Origin: Cryoendolithus antarcticus | Lineage: Eukaryota > Ascomycota > Dothideomycetes > Cladosporiales > Cladosporiaceae | Length of the DNA: 64,000 bases | Assembly: GCA_002077065.1 (NCBI GenBank) | Contig: NAJO01000026.1 | Location: forward strand, 674,522-738,521 | Reading direction: 5' to 3' | Part shown: positions 45,301 to 54,006 of the stretch, piece after piece | Position numbering within the stretch: the first letter of the stretch is position 1 | Layout of the letters: each line of letters begins with the position of its first letter | The notes under the pieces: generated by a model | Seen by the model: the letters and a program-made list of their open reading frames with translations, nothing else | Told to the model about the DNA's origin: nothing | Databases searched by the model: none | Program-made: the position numbers and the translations under genes

Positions 45301-46310
45301 TTCGTTGTCCAAAGCTGTGTTCTACCCGGCAACGAGATTGCCAGGATGGTCGAATCGACGTTCCACGTAAGATCGATATTGTCACATACTTCGGCGAGCT
45401 CGTTGGGATTGAGTCGCAGACCGAACTCTCCGTGACGCAGGCCGTTGCGTTCAAAGAACACCACCTCCACTCCATCCGCCAGATGCTGAACTGCAGCAAT
45501 CAGCTGGCCGCTTGGCTTCCAGCTAATCGTCCTACCAAGTCCGTTCACAGCCTCACTCACGCTCTCCAGGACACCCTCCCTCGAGAACACCCGAATGATC
45601 CTCCGCTTAGGCGTCGAGCCAAGAACGCTGTTCATGGCCACATACTGTCCATCGCCTCGCCACGTCAGACTCGCTCTCCCATCATCGAAATCACTCAGCG
45701 TGCCCTCGTCAACATGCTCCGGCACCGTCGGATCCCGCAATGCCTTCGCACCACGACCTTTGAACTGCGTCTCCGCCTTTCCCCAGCCGACCGAGACATG
45801 ATCAGAGACTTTAACATCCTCGGGATTCAATGTGATGTTGGCTATGCTCTCGAAGTCTCGAGTCATGAAGAGCACGGTGTCTGCATTGGTGGCGATGGCA
45901 AGAAGCTCCTCGTCTGGACTCCATGCTGCGGCTGCGATGCCAGCATCGACGGAGCCGACAATCTCGATTAGGTCCTGATCAGGTGTAGCGTCCTCATGGA
46001 CGGTGACGATGTCTCCGCCTGCGAGAACGAGAGTGATGAGTCCGGCGTCCGCAAAGTAGTGGAGATTGAGAACTCGATCAACGGGCAAATCTGGGTTTGG
46101 CGATGGTGCATCCCAGGATGCTATCTTGATGCCATCTTCGGGTTTGTAAGCATCCTTGAAGCGCTTGACGGTGAGGAGAGTGTCATTTTCGGTAGGTCCG
46201 AAGGCGCATATGAGTGAATCATCAGATGGATCCCATGCAGTTGCCGCAAGAGGTGCAGACTCTTCGCCAAAGTCAATTATTCCATGGGCAATGTTCCGCA
46301 GATTATGCAT
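42378..46310 (-). CDS. ELP1: Elongator complex subunit Elp1 (Iki3)
   Basis: A single exon of about 1310 residues. Elp1 is the scaffold of Elongator, which adds carboxymethyl-type groups to wobble uridines of tRNA. The N-terminal half holds two WD40 propellers (MHNLRNIAHG start, LAATAWDPSDDSLICAFGP, LTWRGDGQYVAMNS, ISWKPSGQLIAAVQ, TTWHPEKSLRLSC). The C-terminal half is a helical solenoid (VNMNILHDYAPQQFMKDVEL, LPYLQSLQDMSDLRQRFAI, FVQDYTKAYEAYRSANMWRE). Near the end is the conserved basic region NRRREERKRARGKKGTVYEE, the tRNA-binding and phospho-regulated segment. The start at 46310 matches the usual MRNLR-like N-terminus better than 46340. No intron is needed, unusual for a gene of this length here. 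Confidence 0.96.
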   Translation of the reverse strand: MHNLRNIAHGIIDFGEESAPLAATAWDPSDDSLICAFGPTENDTLLTVKRFKDAYKPEDGIKIASWDAPSPNPDLPVDRVLNLHYFADAGLITLVLAGGDIVTVHEDATPDQDLIEIVGSVDAGIAAAAWSPDEELLAIATNADTVLFMTRDFESIANITLNPEDVKVSDHVSVGWGKAETQFKGRGAKALRDPTVPEHVDEGTLSDFDDGRASLTWRGDGQYVAMNSVLGSTPKRRIIRVFSREGVLESVSEAVNGLGRTISWKPSGQLIAAVQHLADGVEVVFFERNGLRHGEFGLRLNPNELAEVCDNIDLTWNVDSTILAISLPGRTQLWTTNNYHWYLKQEIMFAGQNPLPQLVKTTWHPEKSLRLSCSTGDRLRTLEYTLHVSRGPIDAPHDTGTVAVIDGCNVKITPLRTANVPPPMAFDEVEYSDSALDVAFSRTGKEFAILHHSEVTFWKCDYVAKPVMRAQHIKTFSLAAFEETTSSPRQLCSGPNGEALVLSSEAGSGSSRVHVLSKNSTISSMTTASHVLSLFARSDHERIHCLGTGGTLASVTYDSAADEVPSIDFKPLLMQLPTACPHTAIWHQDGQSVAFGLSVSGALHMRGEGAAVTIPGCTSFIVAASHLIYTTSQHLLKFVHLHDGDLSIPPDEPEKDERCRNIERGARLITVMPSAYSLVLQMPRGNLETIYPRALVLAGIRSAINDRDYKKAFLICRTHRVNMNILHDYAPQQFMKDVELVVKQIKKKEYIDLLLSSMSEENVADGIYKETLLRSADAQTTNGTNGVAHQAKTSPSKVNAVCDAFIVVLERDRRRYLQNIVTAHVCKQPPDLAAGLVLVSELRIAGDQAQLTQAIEHICFLVDLNQLYDTALGLYDLEVTLLVAQESQKDPREYLPYLQSLQDMSDLRQRFAIENDLKRYGKALTHLHELALFDEVTTYTVKHDLYSTALTLYRYDAARTKTLMALYANYLSDRSNYKEAGIAYEFVQDYTKAYEAYRSANMWRESLAAATMADLSEDDITSLARNLAEGLEESKDFVNASVIYQDYLHDDHHSLKLLCKAHRYSEATRIAIKQRNPSFIQSIIDPSLIENSASMTELLADMKTQLQNQIPRLRELRTKKSEDPLSFLDNGDADDVDIPDNLSLAHTDTSTSGGTFMTRYTNRSTGTLASNTSRKTSKNRRREERKRARGKKGTVYEEEYLVNSVARLVERLNVVSEDVSALIEGLMRRAMRERALAVDAVMVEVVAACRECMLEVFESETKKLVGGGDPMAEQSRPYGGQGVLWEALSWSGAPSAAPVLKPFERLSLLE

Positions 46311-46613
46311 CGCGTGAGGTGCATGCCTATCATGTGTCACTCACCTCGATTGCTGTAATGTCACTTTGACATTTGTTCAAGATTGATATATTTTATGTAC
46401 AGAAACGCTAGCGGGAAGGCCAAGCGAGCTAATCAGCTTGCGATATGTCTCGAAGTGATACTCCCATAGCATTGCATTGCTATCCTCGCCGCAGTCACGC
46501 CATAGATCTCTCGCTGGTACCACAGACGAGTAGTACGACGAGATCAAGCACTAACTCCTCCAGCCGCATTGATCTTCCCGCCGTCACATCTCCCCTCCGC
46601 AACCCCGTGCGCT
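46311..46613. other. Intergenic, 303 bp
   Basis: Promoter of ELP1 and 3' end of COX8, both on the minus strand. Nothing else is recognised. Confidence 0.45.
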
Positions 46614-46961
46614 CTATTTGTTCTTGTACGTCTGCCACACTGTCCATATTGTCAGCACCTGCCACGCATCCACAACTTCATCTGTATCTCAAGCTTACCT
46701 GCGATGCCGAATGGTGCTCCAAATCCGACAGCTATGCCTGCGTTAGCCTATTGCTCTTCCTTTCACGCCTCCCGCCCAACTCGTGTACCTACCCATGAAA
46801 GTCCAGTATCTCACCGCAAAGAATCTCGTAAGCGGGTTGAATGGGATGTTGCTTCGCGGTCCCTCGGGGTAGTGGTATGGCGAGGCGAACTGGGGGCGTG
46901 TGGTGTGGAAGCCGCGGCGGGCGGTGGTGGCCGGCAGGCGGGCGACTGTTCGGGAGAGCAT
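46614..46961 (-). CDS. COX8: Cytochrome c oxidase subunit 8 (subunit VIIc family)
   Basis: Exons 46961-46793, 46737-46699 and 46639-46614 give a 77-residue protein. It is a small single-helix subunit of respiratory complex IV in the mitochondrial inner membrane. The first 24 residues (MLSRTVARLPATTARRGFHT) are a typical targeting sequence. The mature part reads YHYPEGPRSNIPFNPLTRFF, then the membrane helix FMGIAVGFGAPFGIAVWQTY and the short tail KNK. The last two exons are only 39 and 26 nt long and are too short to show as open frames on their own. Start 46961 was chosen because the upstream frame to 47096 lacks targeting features. Confidence 0.93.
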
Positions 46962-47330
46962 GCTGTAGATGTCGTTAGATTGTATCGTGGATCGGATGCA
47001 GGCGAGGCGTACGTTGTATTGGATGTGTAGTACTTGGCTGAGTCGTAATGGCTTGGTTGACGCATCGAGGGTGTTCCACATGCCTCCGAGCTTCACGAGT
47101 GTCGCTGCCTCAGGCAGTAAGGCCCAGAGTCGTCAAAGGCTCGTGACGGGGTTCCGAGGATCAACACCACATGAACACTGCTTTCCTTCCTGATACAAGG
47201 CTGATCAAGTCAAGACATCTGGTCGATCGATAAATCGATGTCACCGGGCAGCAGGAAAGTAGAATTCCAGATCAGAGCTTGTAGCAGATAAGGGTATGAT
47301 GTCTATGCGTTATCTATATTCATATCACAT
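46962..47330. other. Intergenic, 369 bp
   Basis: Promoter of COX8 and 3' end of the desaturase gene, both minus strand. Nothing further recognised. Confidence 0.45.
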
Positions 47331-48527
47331 CTACCTCGACACCAGCGGCGGCTGCGCATGCGTCGCCCCATCGCCAGCCCCGACCTTCCTTCCACCCTCC
47401 TTCCTCTTCACTCGACACCACAATCCCACCTCCTTATCCCTGATGAACTGCCAGGTCACGCCCACCCAGCTGTGATGGCACGGCAGATCGCAATAGAATT
47501 CGTTTGCGATCTTATTGAGCTTCCATAGTCTCGTCCAGGGTATGGCCGGGAAGTCGTGATGCTCGTTGTGCAATCCCACGTTGTATGTGAAGATGTTGAG
47601 TATGCCATAGTACGAGAATGTCTCTGGTGGCGGTGCTAGCTTTGCAGCCTCGCTCTTCCTCCCCTCAGCCAGTCGTGCGTGCTGCGAGAACACGTAGTGC
47701 TCTGCGATGAAATGCCCGGCGCAGGGATGGAGCGAGCCGGCAAGGAAGGAGCTCATGATGAAGTATCCCAGTGCCGTACCGCCAAACATCTTGAGTATCG
47801 CGACATCGAATGCGATCTGAGCGGCGATGTTGAAGGCATGTATGTTCGTAAGGGGGATTTTGTAAACCATCATCGGGCGGAGGGCGTAGAAGAGGATCTG
47901 GAAGGTGCAGAAGAAGGCTTTCCCTCCGACGGAGTCAAGGAACCAGGCTTCGAGGGCAGTGGGAAGGTCGGTGTCCAGGCCGTCGACGCCGAGAGATTTG
48001 TGGTGGGTCAGGTGGTAAGGCTGTGTTGTGTCAGCATGGGAACATGTATGAGAGGTAATGTGACCTACCCTGAATGATGCCGAGTACGGAATGCCAATCG
48101 GCAGGTTCGCAACCACGGCGAAGAGCCTGTTTGCTAGTGGTGACTTGAAGGCGAGGTTGTGAGTTATCTCATGGATGGCCAGAAACAGGTTCTGGTTCGC
48201 TGTTGCGCCGACGATGTACGCTGTGGCCAGGAAGCGCCACGAGAGAAAGGCTGCGTCTTTTACGAACCAGGCACAGAAGACTTGTAGGGCGACGACAGCC
48301 AACACGACGGGAATCGTCAATGGCTCAGGTCCGCAGAGCTTGAGGACCTCTGGATGTGCCTTTATGATCGCCTGGCGCCTTGTTCTGTGTGGTTCCTCGG
48401 TGTATGCCCAGAAGAAATCGTCCCTCTCTTTGCCATTGGCTTCTGTGCTGGCCATTTTGGCAGCGTCGTGTATCGTCTCGGCCTCAGTAGGCTGCACTAT
48501 CGTCGCGGTAAGGACTGTAGATGGCAT
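47331..48527 (-). CDS. DES1: Sphingolipid delta(4)-desaturase
   Basis: Exons 48527-48069 and 48020-47331 give about 382 residues. The enzyme sits in the ER membrane and introduces the 4,5-trans double bond of dihydroceramide, a step toward glucosylceramides in filamentous fungi. The N-terminal DFFWAYTEEPHRTRR is typical of the family. The three histidine boxes are HEITH, HLTHH and HNEHHD, with NQNLFLAIHEITHN, YHLTHHKSLGVDGLDTDLPT and HPCAGHFIAEHYVF around them. The 48-nt intron (GTAGGT to ACACAG) has no stop and is a multiple of three, but removing it restores the conserved SASFRPYHLTHHKS. A second ATG at 48455 gives a shorter N-terminus (MASTEANGKERDDFF). The Lys/Gly-rich tail is variable. 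Confidence 0.93.
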   Translation of the reverse strand: MPSTVLTATIVQPTEAETIHDAAKMASTEANGKERDDFFWAYTEEPHRTRRQAIIKAHPEVLKLCGPEPLTIPVVLAVVALQVFCAWFVKDAAFLSWRFLATAYIVGATANQNLFLAIHEITHNLAFKSPLANRLFAVVANLPIGIPYSASFRVGHITSHTCSHADTTQPYHLTHHKSLGVDGLDTDLPTALEAWFLDSVGGKAFFCTFQILFYALRPMMVYKIPLTNIHAFNIAAQIAFDVAILKMFGGTALGYFIMSSFLAGSLHPCAGHFIAEHYVFSQHARLAEGRKSEAAKLAPPPETFSYYGILNIFTYNVGLHNEHHDFPAIPWTRLWKLNKIANEFYCDLPCHHSWVGVTWQFIRDKEVGLWCRVKRKEGGRKVGAGDGATHAQPPLVSR

Positions 48528-48891
48528 GGCTACTGGTCACGCCGGGAAGATGAGGTTCTTGGGGTCACCTCGTGGTCTAAGGAGTCGAAGGGTCAATGTG
48601 CACAGCGGGCAATGGGAGGCAAGCTAGTGTTGGACCCTCGAGAAGTCAATATGACTTGGCGGAAAACGTGCATGAACAGCGGTTCGAGACTTTCATCTCG
48701 AGGCCATCGAAATCTCACAATTCTAAGCAGCAGCAGAATAGCGAAACATGCATCACATATCATGACAGATAATGGAGTCGCTTGTGGCATCATTCAATCA
48801 TTCAAAGCAATCACGATCTATAGTCAGCCCTTCGTCTCGATCCCATATCGCTAAGTCCACCAGGACAAACAAGTCGCACAACTTCACGTCC
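48528..48891. other. Intergenic, 364 bp
   Basis: Promoter of the desaturase and 3' end of the SERF-like gene, both minus strand. A 166-codon plus frame crossing this region overlaps the desaturase start and is not supported. Confidence 0.45.
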
Positions 48892-49199
48892 TCATTTCTT
48901 GCCTCCAGCAGCAGCTTCAGCCTTCTTCTTCTCTTCGGCTGCCGAAAAGTCAGTATTGCATCTGTTGTCAGGATTGCGACGGAGAAAGCCGTACCAGCCA
49001 ATTGCTTCTCGCGCATAATCCTGGCAACTTCGTCCTTGTTGCGCATCTGCTCGGAACCGCTCATCGTCGTCTTGTTTTTCTACGAAATCATATCAGTCAA
49101 GAAGCGACCATCGCGAGGCTGCGTAGAGGAACTTACCACATTGCCGGCCTTCTTTGCAGCTGCCTCCCGAGCGTTCTCACGCTGATTGCCACGCGCCAT
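48892..49199 (-). CDS. SERF/4F5 family small protein
   Basis: Exons 49199-49137, 49079-48995 and 48938-48892 encode a 64-residue protein too short and too split for an open-frame scan. It reads MARGNQRENAREAAAKKAGN at the start, MSGSEQMRNKDEVARIMREK in the middle and AAEEKKKAEAAAGGKK at the end, the 4F5/SERF signature of a basic head and a charged helix. Human and worm members modify amyloid aggregation and bind nucleic acid; the fungal role is not known. Introns are 57 and 56 nt with GTAAGT and GTACGG donors, and all phases agree. Confidence 0.88.
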
Positions 49200-50205
49200 T
49201 TCGTGCGATGCTTTATTATTCACGAAGATCTGCGGGTAGATTGTTGTGAACGTCTAGGGGCTTGCGATAAGACGCTTCAAATTACTGCGGATCTGGGTTG
49301 TTTGTGTGTGGCGATCTGGTGAGGAAAAAACGACTACTGTAGATTGTTGTAGCGAGTGAATAAGGATGGTGGAAGCGGTCCGCTCCGCAACAGCCTAAGA
49401 TCGCTACACGTGCTCTCATGACTTTAAAATGGTGCTCTTCCTCGAGGCAACAACCACATCAGTTGATGATCCAGATACACAAACCTGAAGTCGTTATTGC
49501 ACCGATATCGCGGTATGCCAACTGCTCAAGCCTTGGCGGTAGATTGGAGTCATGTAGATTGAACTAGCGAGCAGATCGCGAAGAAGCTTTGACTCGACTC
49601 TGAAACCGAAGCGCGCTTCGCGCAGCAGCGAACAGAAACCTATCGATTACTGTCGCACGGCCAGACCTCGACGCGGACGGGGACAAGCATACCTTTGGCT
49701 AGTCGAGAGCCAATGGCACGCAGCAGATCATGCAACTAGCTACATCTGACCCTCAGTATGGTCTGTTTCGTACAAGGCGTACCGCGCTGATCTATTCCTA
49801 CAACGTGTTTCATGCCTCACGTCGACCACACGCTCGTCGTCGAGATCTTCGAGTGTCGAGCACAGGCGCGTGAGTACCGGATAGTAGCGCTCGCGACAAT
49901 AGCAACAGCGCCTGTAATCACGCATATCAGTCACGCGCCTAGATTTGAACGAGAATAAGCTGCCGCGGTATTCTTCCTACATCCTCTTCTCATTGTCAGT
50001 TCTGCTATTGTTGTCGGGAATAATCCATAGCCTTCGCGGCGCTGGTCGTCTTCCTTTCCTTCTGCCTTCTACTCATCGTTCACTTTACACCTGACCAACG
50101 CAGCCATATCAGCGATCACTAATTCTTCACAACCCGCGAAACACACCGTCCGACACACTGCTGGCCAGCTGTAACATACCCTAATCGACTACTCAAAAAC
50201 TGCAC
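49200..50205. promoter_or_regulatory. Divergent intergenic region, 1.0 kb
   Basis: Separates the SERF-like gene (minus) and the membrane protein (plus). A 64-codon minus frame at 49740-49934 is not supported. C/T-rich DNA from about 50040 to 50110 is probably the 5' leader of the membrane protein gene. Confidence 0.45.
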
Positions 50206-51445
50206 ATGTTCCTGCGATTGTGGCCAACAGAGAAGTAAGTACACCGACGAGGCCTTTGCAGGACCCGAGCTGACAGACATACTTCAGACTGCTTTATATC
50301 CCGATCGAGAGCCAGAAGCTGGAGAAGATCGCATCTTTCCTACGACCTTCACAAAGCAAGCAGGAGGAGAAGAAGACGAAGAATATGACGCTCTCACCCA
50401 AGTCACTCGCCGGTCCGGGCTACGTGATCCTGAACGGCATCCGCGTCATGAACGTGATCGGATTGATGGCCGTGATCACAGCCAGCATCGTTATGCTCGT
50501 CAAGACCTCGGTGTCGTCGAAGTTCTTCTTCTTCGACGCTGTAACACACGTCCTGACTGCGATCACTAGCAGTACGTGACGACGAGCTTGCATTCCATAT
50601 TCACTGCAGTACTGACAATGTCACAGTGTTCCTGCTATGCTCAGAGCTCTCGCTGTTCCGTGGCTACTACGCTCGCAATTGGCCTCTGCTCAGTCCCTCG
50701 CACGGCTTCGTGGCACTTGCACTCTCCATGATCGTGCTTGGCATCAATATGCTCGGGAACCTCAACAAGGAGGCCACAAGTCAGGAATCCCTCGGTCTGG
50801 CCTTCTGGCGCATCGTTATTAGCTCGGGCTGCATCATCTTCGTGCTTGGTTGGGCAAATCTGATAGCCGTAAGGGATCCTATTCTTCCATGCACAAATGA
50901 CATACTGACAGCGAGTCCAGAGCTGCGTCTTCCGCGACCGCAGTAAGAACATCACAGCCCGCCAAGTCCGTGCCAAAGGCGCCGTCGCCGTCCACAAGAC
51001 GCCCATGCCCTCTTCAGCAAGCCAGTCGACCACGCCCTCCGCGCCTGAGCTCGCAGCTTCATACATCTCTCACCCTTCGCCAAAGCCATACAGCCCGCTT
51101 CGCCTCTTTCACACACCAACCACTCACCGCGCTTCCTTGCTTCCCTCCTACCACAACACCGCCTCGCCACCCTACCCTACCGCTGCGCCCATCTCACCAA
51201 CAAGCAAGTACTCTCGCACCACCGATTGCCCGAAGAAGAGTGTTTGGGGTGCCTTCACTCGGGGTCGCAAGAGTGGGAGGGCTAGCGTGGGCCCGCAGTT
51301 GCCCGTCAATGTCGAGAAAGAGGTTGAAATCTCCGGACCGATCGGAGTGAATCCGCAGTTCGCCCATCTGGTGACGAGACCAGACAGCGCTTTCCACCCG
51401 AGCAGAGGTGGCGAAGCTGAGGCGTTTAGGTGGAGACCCACCTAG
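50206..51445 (+). CDS. Multi-pass membrane protein of unknown function (DUF7598-like)
   Basis: Exons 50206-50234, 50288-50571, 50627-50868 and 50921-51445 keep phase and give about 359 residues. After a short head (MFLRLWPTEKLLYIPIESQK) come about four hydrophobic helices: YVILNGIRVMNVIGLMAVIT with ASIVMLVKT, FFFFDAVTHVLTAITSSMFL, LSPSHGFVALALSMIVLGIN, and LAFWRIVISSGCIIFVLGWA. Conserved-looking loops are FRGYYARNWPLLSPSHGF and NLNKEATSQESLGLAFW. The C-terminal half is a cytosolic Pro/Ser-rich tail starting FRDRSKNITARQVRAKGAVA. I recall the same core in many ascomycete proteins grouped as an uncharacterised domain, which I believe is DUF7598; that label is from memory. No function is known to me. 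Confidence 0.85.
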
Positions 51446-52100
51446 ACGATACGTGACGAGAAGGCGGACAGATGGGATGGCGTTCTGGGTTGGGCGATGC
51501 TTGATGATATCCAATTTGCTTCTCAGTGGCGCTCAGGGACACTAATGACGAGGTGATGGAAGGCCTGCAAATCGAGCTGAAGCGCTCAGATGTTTCGTAA
51601 AGACGCTCGTTACAATCAAAACTTCACACAACGCAACGCAGCAGCACTCCCGTACTGCACGTATACATCTTAGTTTGGACCGCGTTGACTTTCTGCCCAA
51701 CATGCGAAGACCACACTGTACGCGATTCCACAATTTCCCCTCGGTTTGTACGTATGTTAGCAGCATGATGTACTGTACATATGTTCGAAACGCAAGTCGA
51801 ATCCAAACACCGAGCTGCCTCCTTCTGAGCTCCGCAAATCGCCAAGTCCTCATGATCGACGTCCGCGGTGCTCAAAGAGGCACTATGCAGCGCCATGCGA
51901 AGTTGATAATGCTGATTCATCTCCACTTGGCAACCGAGGCGGAGAACTTCAGCCTCATGGCAGTGCAGATAGTGAAGCCGATTGACTTGGACTGCCCGAT
52001 ACGGATGAGCATATACAGCGATGCGGTCTCGCGACCCTCAGCTCCTTCGATGGGATGAGCGAGCGACGGTGTGGGCTTTCTATAGGAACCAAGCCAAATT
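51446..52100. other. Intergenic, 655 bp
   Basis: Between two plus-strand genes. Open frames on the minus strand (51542-51853, 51624-51926) overlap each other and show no family features. Confidence 0.45.
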
Positions 52101-53798
52101 ATGCCAGGCGTACCATCAGGACGTGGATGCGAAGCCTGCCGTAAGGCGAAGAAGAAGGTATACGACTCCATCTCCACACGTGGATTAGATTGCAGCTGAT
52201 CGCTCCACAGTGCGGCCAAGAGCTCCCTTCCTGTTTGAGATGTACGCGCCGCGGACTACAGTGCAACGGCAATGGGGAGCGAAGGTACAAGTTCATCCAC
52301 GAGGAGGTCGTTCCGAAGAGCAAGAAAGAGCCATCGCCCGACAAGGCGGTGATCTGCTTCGCTAAGCCCGTACCCGCACTCAGCGATGAGGTGTCATCAC
52401 TTGCGAGTGCCTTCGTGTCTACCCTAAGCATCACCGATCCCAGGTACAGTGTGATGTGCTACGGAGTATTCCTACCCGACGTCCCAGCTCGCATGGGGAA
52501 ACACCCAGCCCTAGATGCGTCGATAGCTGCATTGACACATGCATATCCTGTGGTGCATACTTCGCAGCCCACCTCATTGGCTCTCTCGAAGTATGGGACG
52601 GCGCTGACGGCGCTGCGGGTCGCGCTGGACAGTAGCAATGTCAGGGAGAGTATGCTGGAGATCCTATGTTCCATCTACCTTCTCATGGTCACACAGGTGC
52701 GTAGACCGATGCTTTCGGATGCGAGCTGAACTGACGATGCTCAGATATGGCTCTCGAGACCAGGAGAACGAACACTCAGCCATGGCGAAGCCATCGCGAG
52801 TGTTCTGGACACTGTCGCCGGTACTTTCGACATCAGCAAGCTGGGTGACGGCTTTGCTCATCAGCTGCTGGCTACTCTATGTATGCTGGTCGTACGTCTC
52901 GAAGCTGTATCCAAGAAACATGAATCGAACGCTAACATACGGTATGTCTTAGCTGATGGAATCCGTCTTCAATCCCAACTGCAACCTCCACCCTTGGTAC
53001 TACACGAACATCGTCGCCCTATCTGGTCCCGCCAGTCCGAGAAATCTCGACACACATGCCTCAAAGAAGGGAGGTCTCACCCACGACAGCCTCTGCCTCT
53101 GGACACTGGCTCAAATACCTCTATACGTACGGAACCCATCCAGCTACCTAAACGAGATCAACATCGCCTACCGAAACGCCCTCGTAGACCTGCAAGAACT
53201 CAGCACGCGCAAGGCCCTCTTCCTGAATTACATCGCCTCTCTCCCCTCGCCTTCCAAATCACCCCTCGGCAGCGTCCTCCCTCTCCTCCAAACAGCCCAC
53301 GGCATGCTCCTAGCCGTAACCCTAATCTACAACGTCCTCCTCTCCCTCCACTCCCCTACCTCCCTCACACCACCAACCCTCACCAACTCGCCCTACGGCC
53401 CCTCGCCCTCTTCCTCGGCCTTCCCCTCGCAATCAGACCTCGACCACTCCGCCACCCACCTAATCTCCGAAGTCCTCATTCTCGCCCACACAGTCTCTCG
53501 CTACAGGCCGCTGGGCGCAGCATACATGCCAATAGCCCTCGTAGCAGCATACATTGTCTGCCCGGCCTCACCACCAAATACCAGTGAGCAGGACTTGCTG
53601 ATGCAGATGCTGAAGGACTGGGAGACGGATTTCGGGTGCGCGCAGTGGGTCGGGGTGGCGGAGAGGTGTAGGGGCCGGTTTTGGGAAATGAGAAAGAAGG
53701 CAGAGGCGTGGAATGAGCTCGCGAACGGGGAGGACGGGGTGTTAATTGCCGAGGGGAGGTTAGGCTGGTGTGGGGAGGCGGGGTGCGCTGTGCAATGA
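52101..53798 (+). CDS. Zn2Cys6 fungal transcription factor
   Basis: Exons 52101-52157, 52211-52696, 52745-52891 and 52953-53798 give about 511 residues. The zinc cluster is at the very N-terminus: GRGCEACRKAKKKCGQELPS then CLRCTRRGLQC, spacing C-X2-C-X6-C-X6-C-X2-C-X6-C as in Gal4-type binuclear clusters. The 53-nt first intron interrupts the cluster right after KAKKK, a common intron position in this family. The rest is a helical regulatory domain (MLEILCSIYLLMVTQIWLSR, GDGFAHQLLATLCMLV, LMESVFNPNC) of the fungal-specific transcription factor type. No neighbouring biosynthetic genes suggest its target. Intron 3 has a clear GCTAAC branch 15 nt before its acceptor. Confidence 0.92.
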
Positions 53799-54006
53799 TA
53801 TGAGAAACGATCTGGGAGCTGGCTACGAGCTCTTGTACAGGCGCGAAGGCATTAGCGTGTGAGTCGGAGAGACGGAGTAGGAAATGGGCTTGTATGGGTT
53901 GAGTGGAGTATCTGGTATTTCTGTTGCCTTGCGGTCTACAGCAATCTATTCTAAGCGAGGAGCTGCGTTGCCGGATCCATACACATGCTTGGTACCATCA
54001 TTGCTT

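Noticed and set aside
45240..45971. 243-codon plus-strand frame
   Set aside because: Antisense of the ELP1 coding region.
48354..48854. 166-codon plus-strand frame
   Set aside because: Half of it is antisense to the desaturase N-terminus.
49680..49960. Possible small RNA gene near a GC-rich stretch
   Set aside because: No consistent stem-loop or tRNA boxes could be read; the 64-codon minus frame there is also unsupported.
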